A DNA stretch of 7,290 nt from contig JALURD010000271.1 of NCBI GenBank assembly GCA_027057815.1, positions 1 to 7,290 on the forward strand. Direction: 5' to 3'. Under the pieces are notes generated by a model that was not told the origin of the DNA, ran no database searches, and saw only the letters and a list, made by a program, of their open reading frames with translations. Position numbers and translations under genes: made by a program. This stretch comes from Acidilobaceae archaeon (GTDB lineage: Archaea; Thermoproteota; Thermoprotei_A; Sulfolobales; Acidilobaceae). Below are positions 1 through 6,293 of the stretch, piece after piece. Position 1 is the stretch's first letter. Every line of letters starts with the position of its first letter.

Positions 1-763
1 CCAAGGCGGCTAGAGCCACTACTGCCACCGTGCCGCCGTATTTGACCACGCCCTGGAGTGTCTCCCTGAGAGACTGCGACCCTACACTGGCGTCTGCTGG
101 GAAGTGCTCCTTCAACACCTGCGCCTTCTCCTTCGATATAGCGTAGATCCACCGCGTCGCTCCCCCAACATAGCTCGGCAGGTCTATTCCATAGACCTCT
201 TTGCCCTGGCCCTTCAGCTGGCTTGCCTTAGCCTTGATTTCGTCGAAATCCCCGAACTCGAAGACACCGGTCGGACACACCTCGACGCACGCAGGCTCCA
301 GACCCGCCTGGAGCCTGTCGACGCAGAAGGTGCACTTGTAGTACTTCCCGTTCTCCTCACTCCTCCTCGGTATGTTAAACGGACACGCAGCCTCACAGTA
401 GCCACAGCCTATGCAGTCAGCCTCATTTATGACTACAGCACCCTCCTCCGTCACCACTATCGCGCCGACGGGGCAGGCCCTGGCGCACGGTGCGTCTGCG
501 CAGTGGAGGCAATTGTATGGCAGGGGCTGTATGTAGGGATCCTCGAAGCCGGACAGGTACTTTATCCTAGTCTCCTTGAAGTAGACCAGCTTCCAAGTGT
601 TAGCATCGAGATCCGTCGGGCTGGTTATACCCTCCTCGGTTGGCCATCTGGCAAAGGCCAGAGTCTCGGCTGGGCGTCCATTCCACTCCTTACAAGCGAC
701 CTGGCAGGCCCTACAACCTATACACTTGTCGAGATCTACCAGGACGCCATACCCGCCAGCCAC
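1..763 (-). CDS. fdhB: Formate dehydrogenase beta subunit, four-[4Fe-4S] electron-transfer protein (partial, C-terminus beyond window)
   Basis: Predicted to carry electrons from the catalytic subunit FdhA to a membrane quinone-reactive subunit. Translating the minus strand from GTG at 763 gives 254 residues to the window edge. Four ferredoxin-type clusters are visible: C14/C17/C20/C24, C85/C88/C93/C97, C117/C120/C123/C127 and C144/C147/C159/C163, the 16-cysteine layout of the FdnH/HybA/PsrB family. Residues about 238-254 (GVVKYGGTVAVVALAAL) begin a hydrophobic helix, matching the single C-terminal anchor of FDH-N beta subunits. There is no signal peptide, so it would be exported together with the Tat substrate FdhA. 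An in-frame TGA lies three codons upstream of the GTG, and GGAGGGGTG sits 7 nt before it, which fixes the start. It follows fdhA by 39 nt, probably in one operon. A beta subunit of another molybdopterin oxidoreductase is possible on its own, but the linked FdhA argues for formate. Confidence 0.93.
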   Translation of the reverse strand, partial: MAGGYGVLVDLDKCIGCRACQVACKEWNGRPAETLAFARWPTEEGITSPTDLDANTWKLVYFKETRIKYLSGFEDPYIQPLPYNCLHCADAPCARACPVGAIVVTEEGAVVINEADCIGCGYCEAACPFNIPRRSEENGKYYKCTFCVDRLQAGLEPACVEVCPTGVFEFGDFDEIKAKASQLKGQGKEVYGIDLPSYVGGATRWIYAISKEKAQVLKEHFPADASVGSQSLRETLQGVVKYGGTVAVVALAAL

Positions 764-770
764 TCTTTCT

Positions 771-779
771 CACCCCTCC
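771..779 (-). promoter_or_regulatory. Ribosome binding site of fdhB
   Basis: GGAGGGGTG on the minus strand ends 7 nt before the GTG at 763. It matches the archaeal anti-Shine-Dalgarno (complement of AGGAGGTGAT) and decides the start, because the nearest ATG (786) hits a stop after four codons. Confidence 0.7.
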
Positions 780-802
780 AGCATCTCACTCCTTAAAATA
801 GT

Positions 803-3800
803 CTAGGTGGCTTTCCTGATCTTACCCATGAAGGCTTTGGACTCCTGTATCGTGGTCTTGACGTCTACCACGTCTGGAGTGGCGAAGTTGGCCTGCGGGC
901 CTGCCTTGCGGCCAGCGAAGCTGAAGCTCCAGTGCATGCTGACCACTGGCACGTCTTTCCCGTTGACCTTCAGGTAGGCCATTCCGTCAGTAACCCATGC
1001 CCTCATCTTGATTGACCCTCTGGCGGTGACTATCTCGACCCAGTCACCGCTCTTCACGCCGATCTTCTCAGCCAGCTTCCTCGGTATCTGGACGTACGGG
1101 TCTGGCACCAGCTCCAGTAGGTAAGGTACATTCCTTGACATCGCTCCTGAATGGAATGTCTCGGTCATCCTATGAGTTGTTATGACGACCAGCTCCCCCT
1201 CTACTCCCTCGAGCGCCTTTGGGTCGTGGGCCACTCCGACGGGTTTGCCCTTAACTATCTCTGGCTCCTCATAGAGCACCTTCAGGTTGTGTGGATGCAG
1301 CCACGCTATTGTCGGGTACTCGAATTGAAGCTCTAGCACGGGAGACTCTACTGGCTCGGTGTGTAGTGGCCATTGGAAGTTGTAGCCGGGGTACCAGCGG
1401 CCGTGCTTCTCTATCACGCGCTTCACCGCCTCCACTATATCGCCGGTCTCCTCGTAGAACCTCTTGAAGTCCTGCTTGAACTCCTGTAGCTTGGGCTTAG
1501 CATCCCTGTAGGGTGATCCGGAGAAGAAGGGCCTCTTCACGCTGGCTTTGGTGATGCTCTGGACGTCTTCATCTATGTATAGGGTGTCATTGGCCCAGAG
1601 GTATTTCATACCGGTCTTGGCGGCGAATTCCTCGAAGGTGTAGACCTTGACCTCTCCGCCCTCCTCAACCACGAACTTCCCGACGACCTGCGGCTTCCCC
1701 GTCCTGATGAACTCTATTAGGTCGATGCCGCCGAAGAGGTCGGCTATGCCGCTGAGCCTCCTCTTGAACACCTTGGGTATGAAGAAGTTGTGGCCTGGCA
1801 GGGCAAAGGGTCTGTACTCGCCCGTGTACTCGTCTATGATCTCGCCTGTTTCACCCGTTACCCTCCACTCCTTCCCAGCTGCCCGAATCGTATCCTCCCT
1901 ACCGAGGACTGCTTTGAGGCTGTCGAGGTTGTACATTAGCCTCACGTTCATCGGCCAGCTCCAGCCCCAGTTCTTGTAAACCTTGAACTCCCTGCTGAAC
2001 GTGCCGTCGATCTCGCCGGGATCCCTCAGCCTATTGCTACGCCTCATCGGCGTGAACTCGTCTCTTACCGGGTCCCAGATGCCCTGGTAGATGAGCATGT
2101 TGAAGTTTATCTCCCTGGCTATGAGTCTCGGGTTGACTTCGGCCTCTATCGGGCTCACGGGCGTCGCAGCGCCCGTGCCACCTCTGTAATCCCAGCTCCT
2201 GTCGGGCTTCAGCTCCCTCTCCCATACGAGTATTATCTTTCCGCCCTTCCTGAACTTCACTCTCTCCTTCTTCACGCCAGCATACTCGCTGGGCAGCTTG
2301 ATAACGCCGTATTCCCTGAGGTACTCGTATAGCTTTGTGTAGATCCAGTAGTCGGGCCTGGCAATGCCTCTGGGCTCCCTGGCCTTGTAGGTCCACTGTA
2401 TCACCCTGTTTCCATCGGTCATCGTGCCTTCTCGCTCGAACCACGCTGCCGCTGGTAAGAGGACGTCAGCGAACCAGGCTGTCTCCGTCTCGAATAGGTC
2501 CGCGACTACGAGGAGGTCTAGGCTAGCCAGGGCCGCGTAGATTATCTTGGCGTTCGGGTTGGTGACCGCCGGGTTCTCGCCGAATATGAACGCCGCCCTG
2601 ATCTCGCCCGCTAGTGCCCTCCTAGGCCATACGGTCTCGCTGCTTCCGGCCCCAATTGGTATGTCACTCACCACAACACCGTTTTGTGGGTCGTCTTCGG
2701 GTATCGTGCCGAGGAATATGCCCCATGTCAGCTCGTGCCTCCTCCACCCATTGAATATCCAGACCCTCAGAGCCTTCGCCAGATCCGCCTCGCCCTTGTT
2801 GGGCTTCTTTATCGCGCTGAAGGGTGGCTTGTCCCTAGCCCATTCCGGCACTTCCCAGTTCCATGCGTCCGGCATGCCCTGCAGTTTCCAGTCCTGGTAG
2901 ACCCTGATCTCCAGCGTCGACTTAGGTACTGCAGGATATCCTGGGAGTCCTCCAGGGCCAAACTGGACATCGGTGACTCCCTGGACGTTACTGTGGCCCC
3001 TGAAGGGGTGCGTGCCACCACCCGGGTAGCCGACGTTGCCCAGGAGGAGCTGCACTATAGCCGCGGCCCTGATGATGTTGACTGACGCGTTTGTATGCTG
3101 GGTCATACCCATTGCCCACTGTATGACGCCGTGCTTCTTGTGGTTGGTCACTACTCCACTGTTCTCCACGAACCACTCGGCCGCCTTCCTCAGCTTCTCC
3201 ACGGGGACACCTGTGATCCTCGAGACGGTGTTCACGTCATACTCCCTTATCAGCTCCTTGAGATCTTCCAAGTCGGATTCAGTAATGTTCCACCTGGACA
3301 TAAGCCTCTTGAACTCCGGCAGCTGGTCTATGGGTGGGTTCCTCTCGAAGAAGGCGTAGTGTAGGACGTACCAGAGTATCGCCGTCTCGGTGCCACTCCT
3401 GAAGGGTAGCCAGAGGTCGGCATACGTCGCTGTCCTCGAGAACCTCGGATCCGCCACTATGAACTTGCCGCCCTTCAACTTTGACTTTAGGAAGTAGTAG
3501 AAGGAGAGTGGGTGGGCCTCAGCCGGGTTGCTGAAGAAGAAGACCACGTCCGCTAGCGCGACGTCTTCTATACTAGCTGTCTCAGCCCCCCATCCATACG
3601 TGGTTGCGAGAGCCGTGACCGTTGAGCTGTGGCACTTCCTGTACTGGCTGTCGAAGTTGTTCGTTCCGACGAATACTGCAATCTTATTGCTCAGATACCC
3701 AGCCTCATTGGTCATGACAGATGATCCTATCATCTGCACGGGGGTCTCAGCGCCCTTGTAATAGTAGCCATCATCGAATACTGGGGCGCCGCTGGCCGCC

Positions 3801-4327
3801 CTATACTCGTCCATAATCGCCTTCATCCTCTCGGCTATGAACCTGAACGCCTCATCCCACTCCACTGGCCGCCACTTCGGCGGGTACTTCTTCACTATGG
3901 AGACCAGTTCATCCCACGACTTGGCGGAGAGTATCTCCTCAACGGGAGGCTTTGGACCTGTTCTGATCATGGGCTTCAATACCCGTATATCATTGTCGGC
4001 AAGCTGGTATGCAGCCTTGCCCTTCGGGCATAGCCTTCCCCAATTAATGTACGAGTCAGTCGAGCCCCGTGTATGGATTACTCTATCACCTACGGTGTAG
4101 ACGTCGATCGAGCAGCCCATAGAGCAATAGGGGCATATGGATGCAGCTACTTTCGCCTTAACTATTTCGGTCTTGCCTCCAATCTCGCCCAGAACCCACT
4201 TCTTCTTTACCTTCTTAAACGGCGGAGTCACCGCCCTAACTACTGTGGGGGCGCCCGAACCAAGCGCTGCAGCAGCGAGAGCGCTAAGCTTGAGGAATGC
4301 CCTCCTCGAAAGCTTGGGCTGCTCCAC
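803..4327 (-). CDS. fdhA: Formate dehydrogenase alpha (catalytic) subunit, Tat-exported bis-MGD Mo/W enzyme, Cys form
   Basis: Oxidises formate to CO2 and passes electrons through its own [4Fe-4S] cluster to FdhB. Numbering is from GTG 4327 (1174 aa). A twin-arginine signal SRRAFLK lies at 7-13, followed by an Ala-rich stretch, so the mature enzyme should face outside. The Fe-S motif is C65-x2-C68-x3-C72-x27-C100, with Lys102 in CPKGK. The catalytic pair is C232-H233 in KCHSSTV, at the place of selenocysteine-His in E. coli FDH. R443 in FRGHSNVQG matches the catalytic Arg. The motif ADVLLPAAAWFEREGT is at 620-635, and GWSWPMN at 788-794 is typical of FDH-N/O enzymes. The C-terminal MGD-binding domain spans about 1042-1162. 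It is longer than FdnG (about 1015 aa), with an apparent insertion of about 120 residues near 860-980. Starts at GTG 4336, ATG 4333 and GTG 4327 are all possible. GTG 4327 has the best ribosome-site spacing, while ATG 4333 forms TGATG with the upstream stop. Confidence 0.93.
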   Translation of the reverse strand: MEQPKLSRRAFLKLSALAAAALGSGAPTVVRAVTPPFKKVKKKWVLGEIGGKTEIVKAKVAASICPYCSMGCSIDVYTVGDRVIHTRGSTDSYINWGRLCPKGKAAYQLADNDIRVLKPMIRTGPKPPVEEILSAKSWDELVSIVKKYPPKWRPVEWDEAFRFIAERMKAIMDEYRAASGAPVFDDGYYYKGAETPVQMIGSSVMTNEAGYLSNKIAVFVGTNNFDSQYRKCHSSTVTALATTYGWGAETASIEDVALADVVFFFSNPAEAHPLSFYYFLKSKLKGGKFIVADPRFSRTATYADLWLPFRSGTETAILWYVLHYAFFERNPPIDQLPEFKRLMSRWNITESDLEDLKELIREYDVNTVSRITGVPVEKLRKAAEWFVENSGVVTNHKKHGVIQWAMGMTQHTNASVNIIRAAAIVQLLLGNVGYPGGGTHPFRGHSNVQGVTDVQFGPGGLPGYPAVPKSTLEIRVYQDWKLQGMPDAWNWEVPEWARDKPPFSAIKKPNKGEADLAKALRVWIFNGWRRHELTWGIFLGTIPEDDPQNGVVVSDIPIGAGSSETVWPRRALAGEIRAAFIFGENPAVTNPNAKIIYAALASLDLLVVADLFETETAWFADVLLPAAAWFEREGTMTDGNRVIQWTYKAREPRGIARPDYWIYTKLYEYLREYGVIKLPSEYAGVKKERVKFRKGGKIILVWERELKPDRSWDYRGGTGAATPVSPIEAEVNPRLIAREINFNMLIYQGIWDPVRDEFTPMRRSNRLRDPGEIDGTFSREFKVYKNWGWSWPMNVRLMYNLDSLKAVLGREDTIRAAGKEWRVTGETGEIIDEYTGEYRPFALPGHNFFIPKVFKRRLSGIADLFGGIDLIEFIRTGKPQVVGKFVVEEGGEVKVYTFEEFAAKTGMKYLWANDTLYIDEDVQSITKASVKRPFFSGSPYRDAKPKLQEFKQDFKRFYEETGDIVEAVKRVIEKHGRWYPGYNFQWPLHTEPVESPVLELQFEYPTIAWLHPHNLKVLYEEPEIVKGKPVGVAHDPKALEGVEGELVVITTHRMTETFHSGAMSRNVPYLLELVPDPYVQIPRKLAEKIGVKSGDWVEIVTARGSIKMRAWVTDGMAYLKVNGKDVPVVSMHWSFSFAGRKAGPQANFATPDVVDVKTTIQESKAFMGKIRKAT

Positions 4328-4332
4328 GCACA

Positions 4333-4548
4333 TCACCTCCTGAAGAGGCTGGCCCTCCCGTATCGTTTGTCCCTCTTGCCCTTCAGCTTCTTAATCGAGA
4401 GACAGGTGATGTCCTCGCTCCCCTCAAGTATTGAGTAGAGACCATCTACGGCCTCTGCCCCCAACTCGGCCTCCAAGGCCTCGACGTCCTCGAGGACCCG
4501 CCGAGCTGGCTCGGGGAGGCTTCCACGCCTATAGGACACTAGTAACAC
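4333..4548 (-). CDS. Small conserved-looking protein of unknown function, first gene of the fdh operon
   Basis: 71 aa from GTG 4548, or 68 aa from GTG 4539, which lies 8 nt after GGGGTG. An in-frame TAG sits three codons upstream. I do not recognise the family. The protein has an acidic, Leu-rich helical stretch at about 12-45 (EPARRVLEDVEALEAELGAE) and a very basic C-terminus at 53-71 (KKLKGKRDKRYGRASLFRR). It has one cysteine and no signal peptide or membrane helix, so it is probably cytosolic. Codon choice matches the neighbours, which supports a real gene. Its TGA at 4335-4333 overlaps the fdhA start region (GTGATG), suggesting coupled translation. Position and size suggest an accessory role in FDH assembly or Tat targeting; that is inference from context only. 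It could also be a short leader frame without a stable product. Confidence 0.6.
   Translation of the reverse strand: MLLVSYRRGSLPEPARRVLEDVEALEAELGAEAVDGLYSILEGSEDITCLSIKKLKGKRDKRYGRASLFRR
4334..4340 (-). promoter_or_regulatory. Ribosome binding site of fdhA
   Basis: GGAGGTG on the minus strand is a near-perfect match to the anti-Shine-Dalgarno. It lies 6 nt before GTG 4327 but only directly next to ATG 4333, and it contains the GTG at 4336 itself. This favours the 4327 start unless translation is coupled to the upstream gene. Confidence 0.65.
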
Positions 4549-4573
4549 ACCCCACTAGTAGGGCCTTATCTTC

Positions 4574-4580
4574 TTAATTA
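4574..4580 (-). promoter_or_regulatory. Candidate TATA box for the fdh operon
   Basis: TAATTAA on the minus strand is centred about 27-29 nt upstream of GTG 4548. Archaeal transcription starts about 25-27 nt from the TATA centre, so transcripts would begin at about 4550-4552 with almost no leader. A weaker alternative, CTATTTAGC (4601-4609), would give a start near 4578 and leave room for the GGGGTG ribosome site. Confidence 0.4.
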
Positions 4581-4594
4581 GGAAACATTAGGAT

Positions 4595-4616
4595 ACGTAG
4601 CTAAATAGCTAGACGT
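4595..4616. promoter_or_regulatory. Imperfect dyad, possible operator upstream of the fdh promoter
   Basis: ACGT-AGCT (4595-4602) and AGCT (4607-4610) plus ACGT (4613-4616) form a two-part inverted repeat around AAAT, with two extra bases (AG) in the right arm. It also contains the direct repeat TAGCTA-AA-TAGCTA (4598-4611). It sits just upstream of the candidate fdh TATA box, a position used by archaeal activators. No regulator is identified. Confidence 0.35.
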
Positions 4617-4709
4617 TTTGTTTTTCACTGAAAACTCATATTTCAAAACATAACTGATCACTTAATAATATGAAAATTCTCTAAATGGGAAATTCGTGGG
4701 TTTAGCAAT

Positions 4710-4717
4710 TATATATA
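4710..4717 (+). promoter_or_regulatory. Candidate TATA box for the stalk-protein gene or a leader RNA
   Basis: TATATATA is the clearest TATA-like box in the gap. The predicted transcription start is about 4739-4741, at the GC-rich island, giving a leader of about 130 nt before the TTG at 4874. A second, weaker candidate, CTTTTA (4829-4834), would start about 4858, just before the ribosome site. Confidence 0.4.
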
Positions 4718-4750
4718 GGAGCAAGGGGGTCCAAGTATCCCTGAGTTCGA

Positions 4751-4778
4751 CTCCACGGTTATACCGGGGCTCGTGGAG
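4751..4778 (+). other. Hairpin-forming inverted repeat in the possible leader
   Basis: CTCCACG (4751-4757) pairs exactly with CGTGGAG (4772-4778), and a G-T pair at 4758/4771 can close the stem. The loop is 14 nt. A smaller stem, GAGT-TCG-ACTC (4743-4753), overlaps its left arm, so the two structures exclude each other. It could be a structured 5' leader, a small RNA or an operator. Confidence 0.4.
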
Positions 4779-4860
4779 ATAATACATTATTGGTTAGTGC
4801 ACACTTCCCCCGCGTAGGGTTGTAGCCTCTTTTACCCAGTAGGGCCGCCTACGATGGATT

Positions 4861-4865
4861 GGTGA
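4861..4865 (+). promoter_or_regulatory. Ribosome binding site of the stalk-protein gene
   Basis: GGTGA lies 8 nt before TTG 4874. The upstream in-frame TTG 4859 and GTG 4862 overlap this motif and have no good site of their own. Confidence 0.5.
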
Positions 4866-4873
4866 GCGCGGGT

Positions 4874-6217
4874 TTGGCTAGGCGTCTGGCCCTTGTGGCA
4901 CTGGCACTCCTCCTCATCGCTCCTCTAGCAGCCGTGGGCGCGAGCGCAGCGAGGATTCCCGGCATAGTGATCCTCGTAGACATGTCGCACGGCCAGAACC
5001 CCGGCGGCCTAGCTGACCTGATGAAACTGGTGCCTGAGGCTTACTGGATCGTTCTAGTAGCCAGCCCCGGCGACGAGGAGAACCTGCCCAAGGCCGTCTT
5101 GAAGCTGGCCGACGAGATTCGGTACGGAGGATTCACGCCCGACACGCTGGCAGGCGTTGACATGGTGATCATAGGCCAGCCCACCCTCCTCCCTGACCCC
5201 GCTGAAATACAGGCCCTAGTCCAGTGGTTCAACGGCAAGGGCATCAGGGCGATCTGGGTAGCCGCTGACAGCGACTACCCAGCTCAGGGAAGCGAGACTT
5301 CGCAGCAGTTCGCCAACCAGGTACTCGAGGCCATAGGGAGCAAGCTCAGGCTCGACTACGTGAGCGTCGAGGATGAGGAGAGCTACGCTGGGAGGACGTA
5401 TAGGGTCATAGGCATAGTGGACCCTGTCCCCAAAGACAGGCCCAGCGCTCTCCTAGCATACGTGGCTAGCAAGGTACTCTTCCATGGCCCTGGAGCAGTC
5501 TACGCCCTAGACGCCAACGGGAACCCTGTGAACCCCATAGAGACTCCCGTTGATAATGTCTGCGTCATCGTGAGGACCAGCGAGGCAGGCAAGATAGTCG
5601 AACACCAGACCACCGAGGGCGGTGGCATTAGTGGCGTATTCTACCAGGTTGGCCAGACCGGCATGTTCCCACTACTCGCTATAGAGAGGGTGAGCATCGA
5701 GCCACTCAAGACCGTTATAGCGAGCGGCGAGAGCCCGTACTCTGGCTACCAGGCAATGGTGACATGGGAGTATAAGGGGATCCCCCTGGACGGTCCTAAC
5801 TTCGTCAAATACCTGATCTACATGGCTGTAGGCTACTTTGCACCCTTCAAGAGCTTGATGGAGTTAAAGGCCGTGGACGAGAAAGTTAAGAGCATTGACG
5901 AGGCCTTGGCGGGCGCACAGAGCGCGATAGACTCGCTCAAGGGCACGCTCAACACCGTCTCAGGCAAAGTAGACAGTCTATCCTCGACCGTCGACCAGCT
6001 ATCCTCCAAAGTATCACAGTTAGAGGGAGACCTCAACACAGTCAAGAGCGATCTAGGCACGGTTAAGAGCGACGTGGACAAGCTGAAGACCGACGTCTCA
6101 GCGGCCAGCGACGCTGCAAACAAGGCCTCCGGCAAGGCGGGCAATGCCCTCGCAGTCGGGGTCCTAGCCCTAATAATAGCTCTCGGCGCAGTGGGCCTAG
6201 CCTTCACCAGAAAGTAG
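4874..6217 (+). CDS. Secreted, C-terminally membrane-anchored coiled-coil stalk protein with IFT52/GATase-like head
   Basis: 447 aa from TTG 4874 (452 from TTG 4859). From TTG 4874 the N-terminus is a textbook signal peptide: MARR, then a Leu/Ala/Val core, with cleavage near residue 25 (GASA). Residues about 29-155 look like an alpha/beta IFT52/GATase-1-like domain: strand VILVDMSHGQ (32-41), then DMVIIGQP (96-103) and AIWVAADSDY (126-135). I see no Cys-His-Glu amidotransferase triad; the only cysteine is C230. Residues 155-325 form more alpha/beta structure of unknown type. Residues 334-422 are one uninterrupted coiled coil. Residues 424-444 are a membrane helix ending in RK. The design (head outside, stalk, C-terminal anchor) resembles archaeal S-layer stalk proteins such as SlaB in layout only. 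It probably forms an oligomer in the quasi-periplasm. It is followed after 76 nt by a winged-helix gene on the same strand. Its function is unknown. Confidence 0.88.
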   Translation: MARRLALVALALLLIAPLAAVGASAARIPGIVILVDMSHGQNPGGLADLMKLVPEAYWIVLVASPGDEENLPKAVLKLADEIRYGGFTPDTLAGVDMVIIGQPTLLPDPAEIQALVQWFNGKGIRAIWVAADSDYPAQGSETSQQFANQVLEAIGSKLRLDYVSVEDEESYAGRTYRVIGIVDPVPKDRPSALLAYVASKVLFHGPGAVYALDANGNPVNPIETPVDNVCVIVRTSEAGKIVEHQTTEGGGISGVFYQVGQTGMFPLLAIERVSIEPLKTVIASGESPYSGYQAMVTWEYKGIPLDGPNFVKYLIYMAVGYFAPFKSLMELKAVDEKVKSIDEALAGAQSAIDSLKGTLNTVSGKVDSLSSTVDQLSSKVSQLEGDLNTVKSDLGTVKSDVDKLKTDVSAASDAANKASGKAGNALAVGVLALIIALGAVGLAFTRK

Positions 6218-6226
6218 CCGGCCTAA

Positions 6227-6242
6227 GAGTTAAAGGTTAAAC
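6227..6242 (+). promoter_or_regulatory. Candidate promoter of the winged-helix gene
   Basis: The stretch contains two TATA-like words in tandem, GTTAAAG (6229-6235) and GTTAAAC (6236-6242). Transcription would start at about 6258-6266, inside or at the end of the pyrimidine tract that follows, leaving a leader of about 30 nt. It argues that the winged-helix gene has its own promoter. Confidence 0.4.
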
Positions 6243-6268
6243 TCCTCCCCTCCCCCCTTTCTTCTCTC
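6242..6268 (+). other. 27-nt uninterrupted polypyrimidine tract
   Basis: All bases from 6242 to 6268 are C or T, C-rich first (CTCCTCCCCTCCCCCC) and then T-richer (TTTCTTCTCTC). The complementary strand has G-runs. The T-rich end could stop transcription of the stalk-protein gene, since archaeal terminators are T-rich tracts. The tract also lies where the next gene's transcript should start. Confidence 0.45.
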
Positions 6269-6293
6269 AAGGATTCGACGGGTGCCCCTAAGT

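Larger units (their letters stand above)
4549..4858. promoter_or_regulatory. Divergent AT-rich intergenic control region
   Basis: About 310 bases separate the leftward fdh operon from the rightward stalk-protein gene. Roughly 4560-4720 is strongly AT-rich and contains TATA-like boxes for both directions and several inverted repeats. About 4718-4778 is a GC-richer island with a hairpin. The rest, up to 4858, contains ATAAT-AC-ATTAT (4779-4790) and GTGCAC (4798-4803). I see no convincing tRNA, box C/D RNA or ORF in it. Confidence 0.65.

Noticed and set aside
104..796. Plus-strand open frame of 230 codons
   Set aside because: The opposite strand encodes the four-cluster ferredoxin subunit with 16 correctly spaced cysteines; the plus frame has no recognisable domain and is its shadow.
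2037..2444. Minus-strand open frame of 135 codons
   Set aside because: Lies inside fdhA in another frame; low-complexity Arg/Gln-rich product, a GC-driven shadow.
2684..3085. Plus-strand open frame of 133 codons, and others between 1151 and 4438
   Set aside because: All lie antisense to fdhA, whose motifs are intact throughout.
3626..3634. Selenocysteine in the formate dehydrogenase
   Set aside because: The active-site codon is TGC (Cys), with no in-frame TGA in fdhA.
4650..4745. Possible box C/D sRNA (several CTGA words)
   Set aside because: No RTGATGA box C at the right spacing from the CTGA boxes.
4741..4757. tRNA T-arm-like GTTCGACTC
   Set aside because: The flanking bases do not form the five-pair T stem, and no acceptor, D or anticodon stems can be drawn around it.
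5833..6207. Minus-strand open frame of 124 codons
   Set aside because: Antisense to the heptad stalk; its Ala/Ser/Leu content is a by-product of the repeat.
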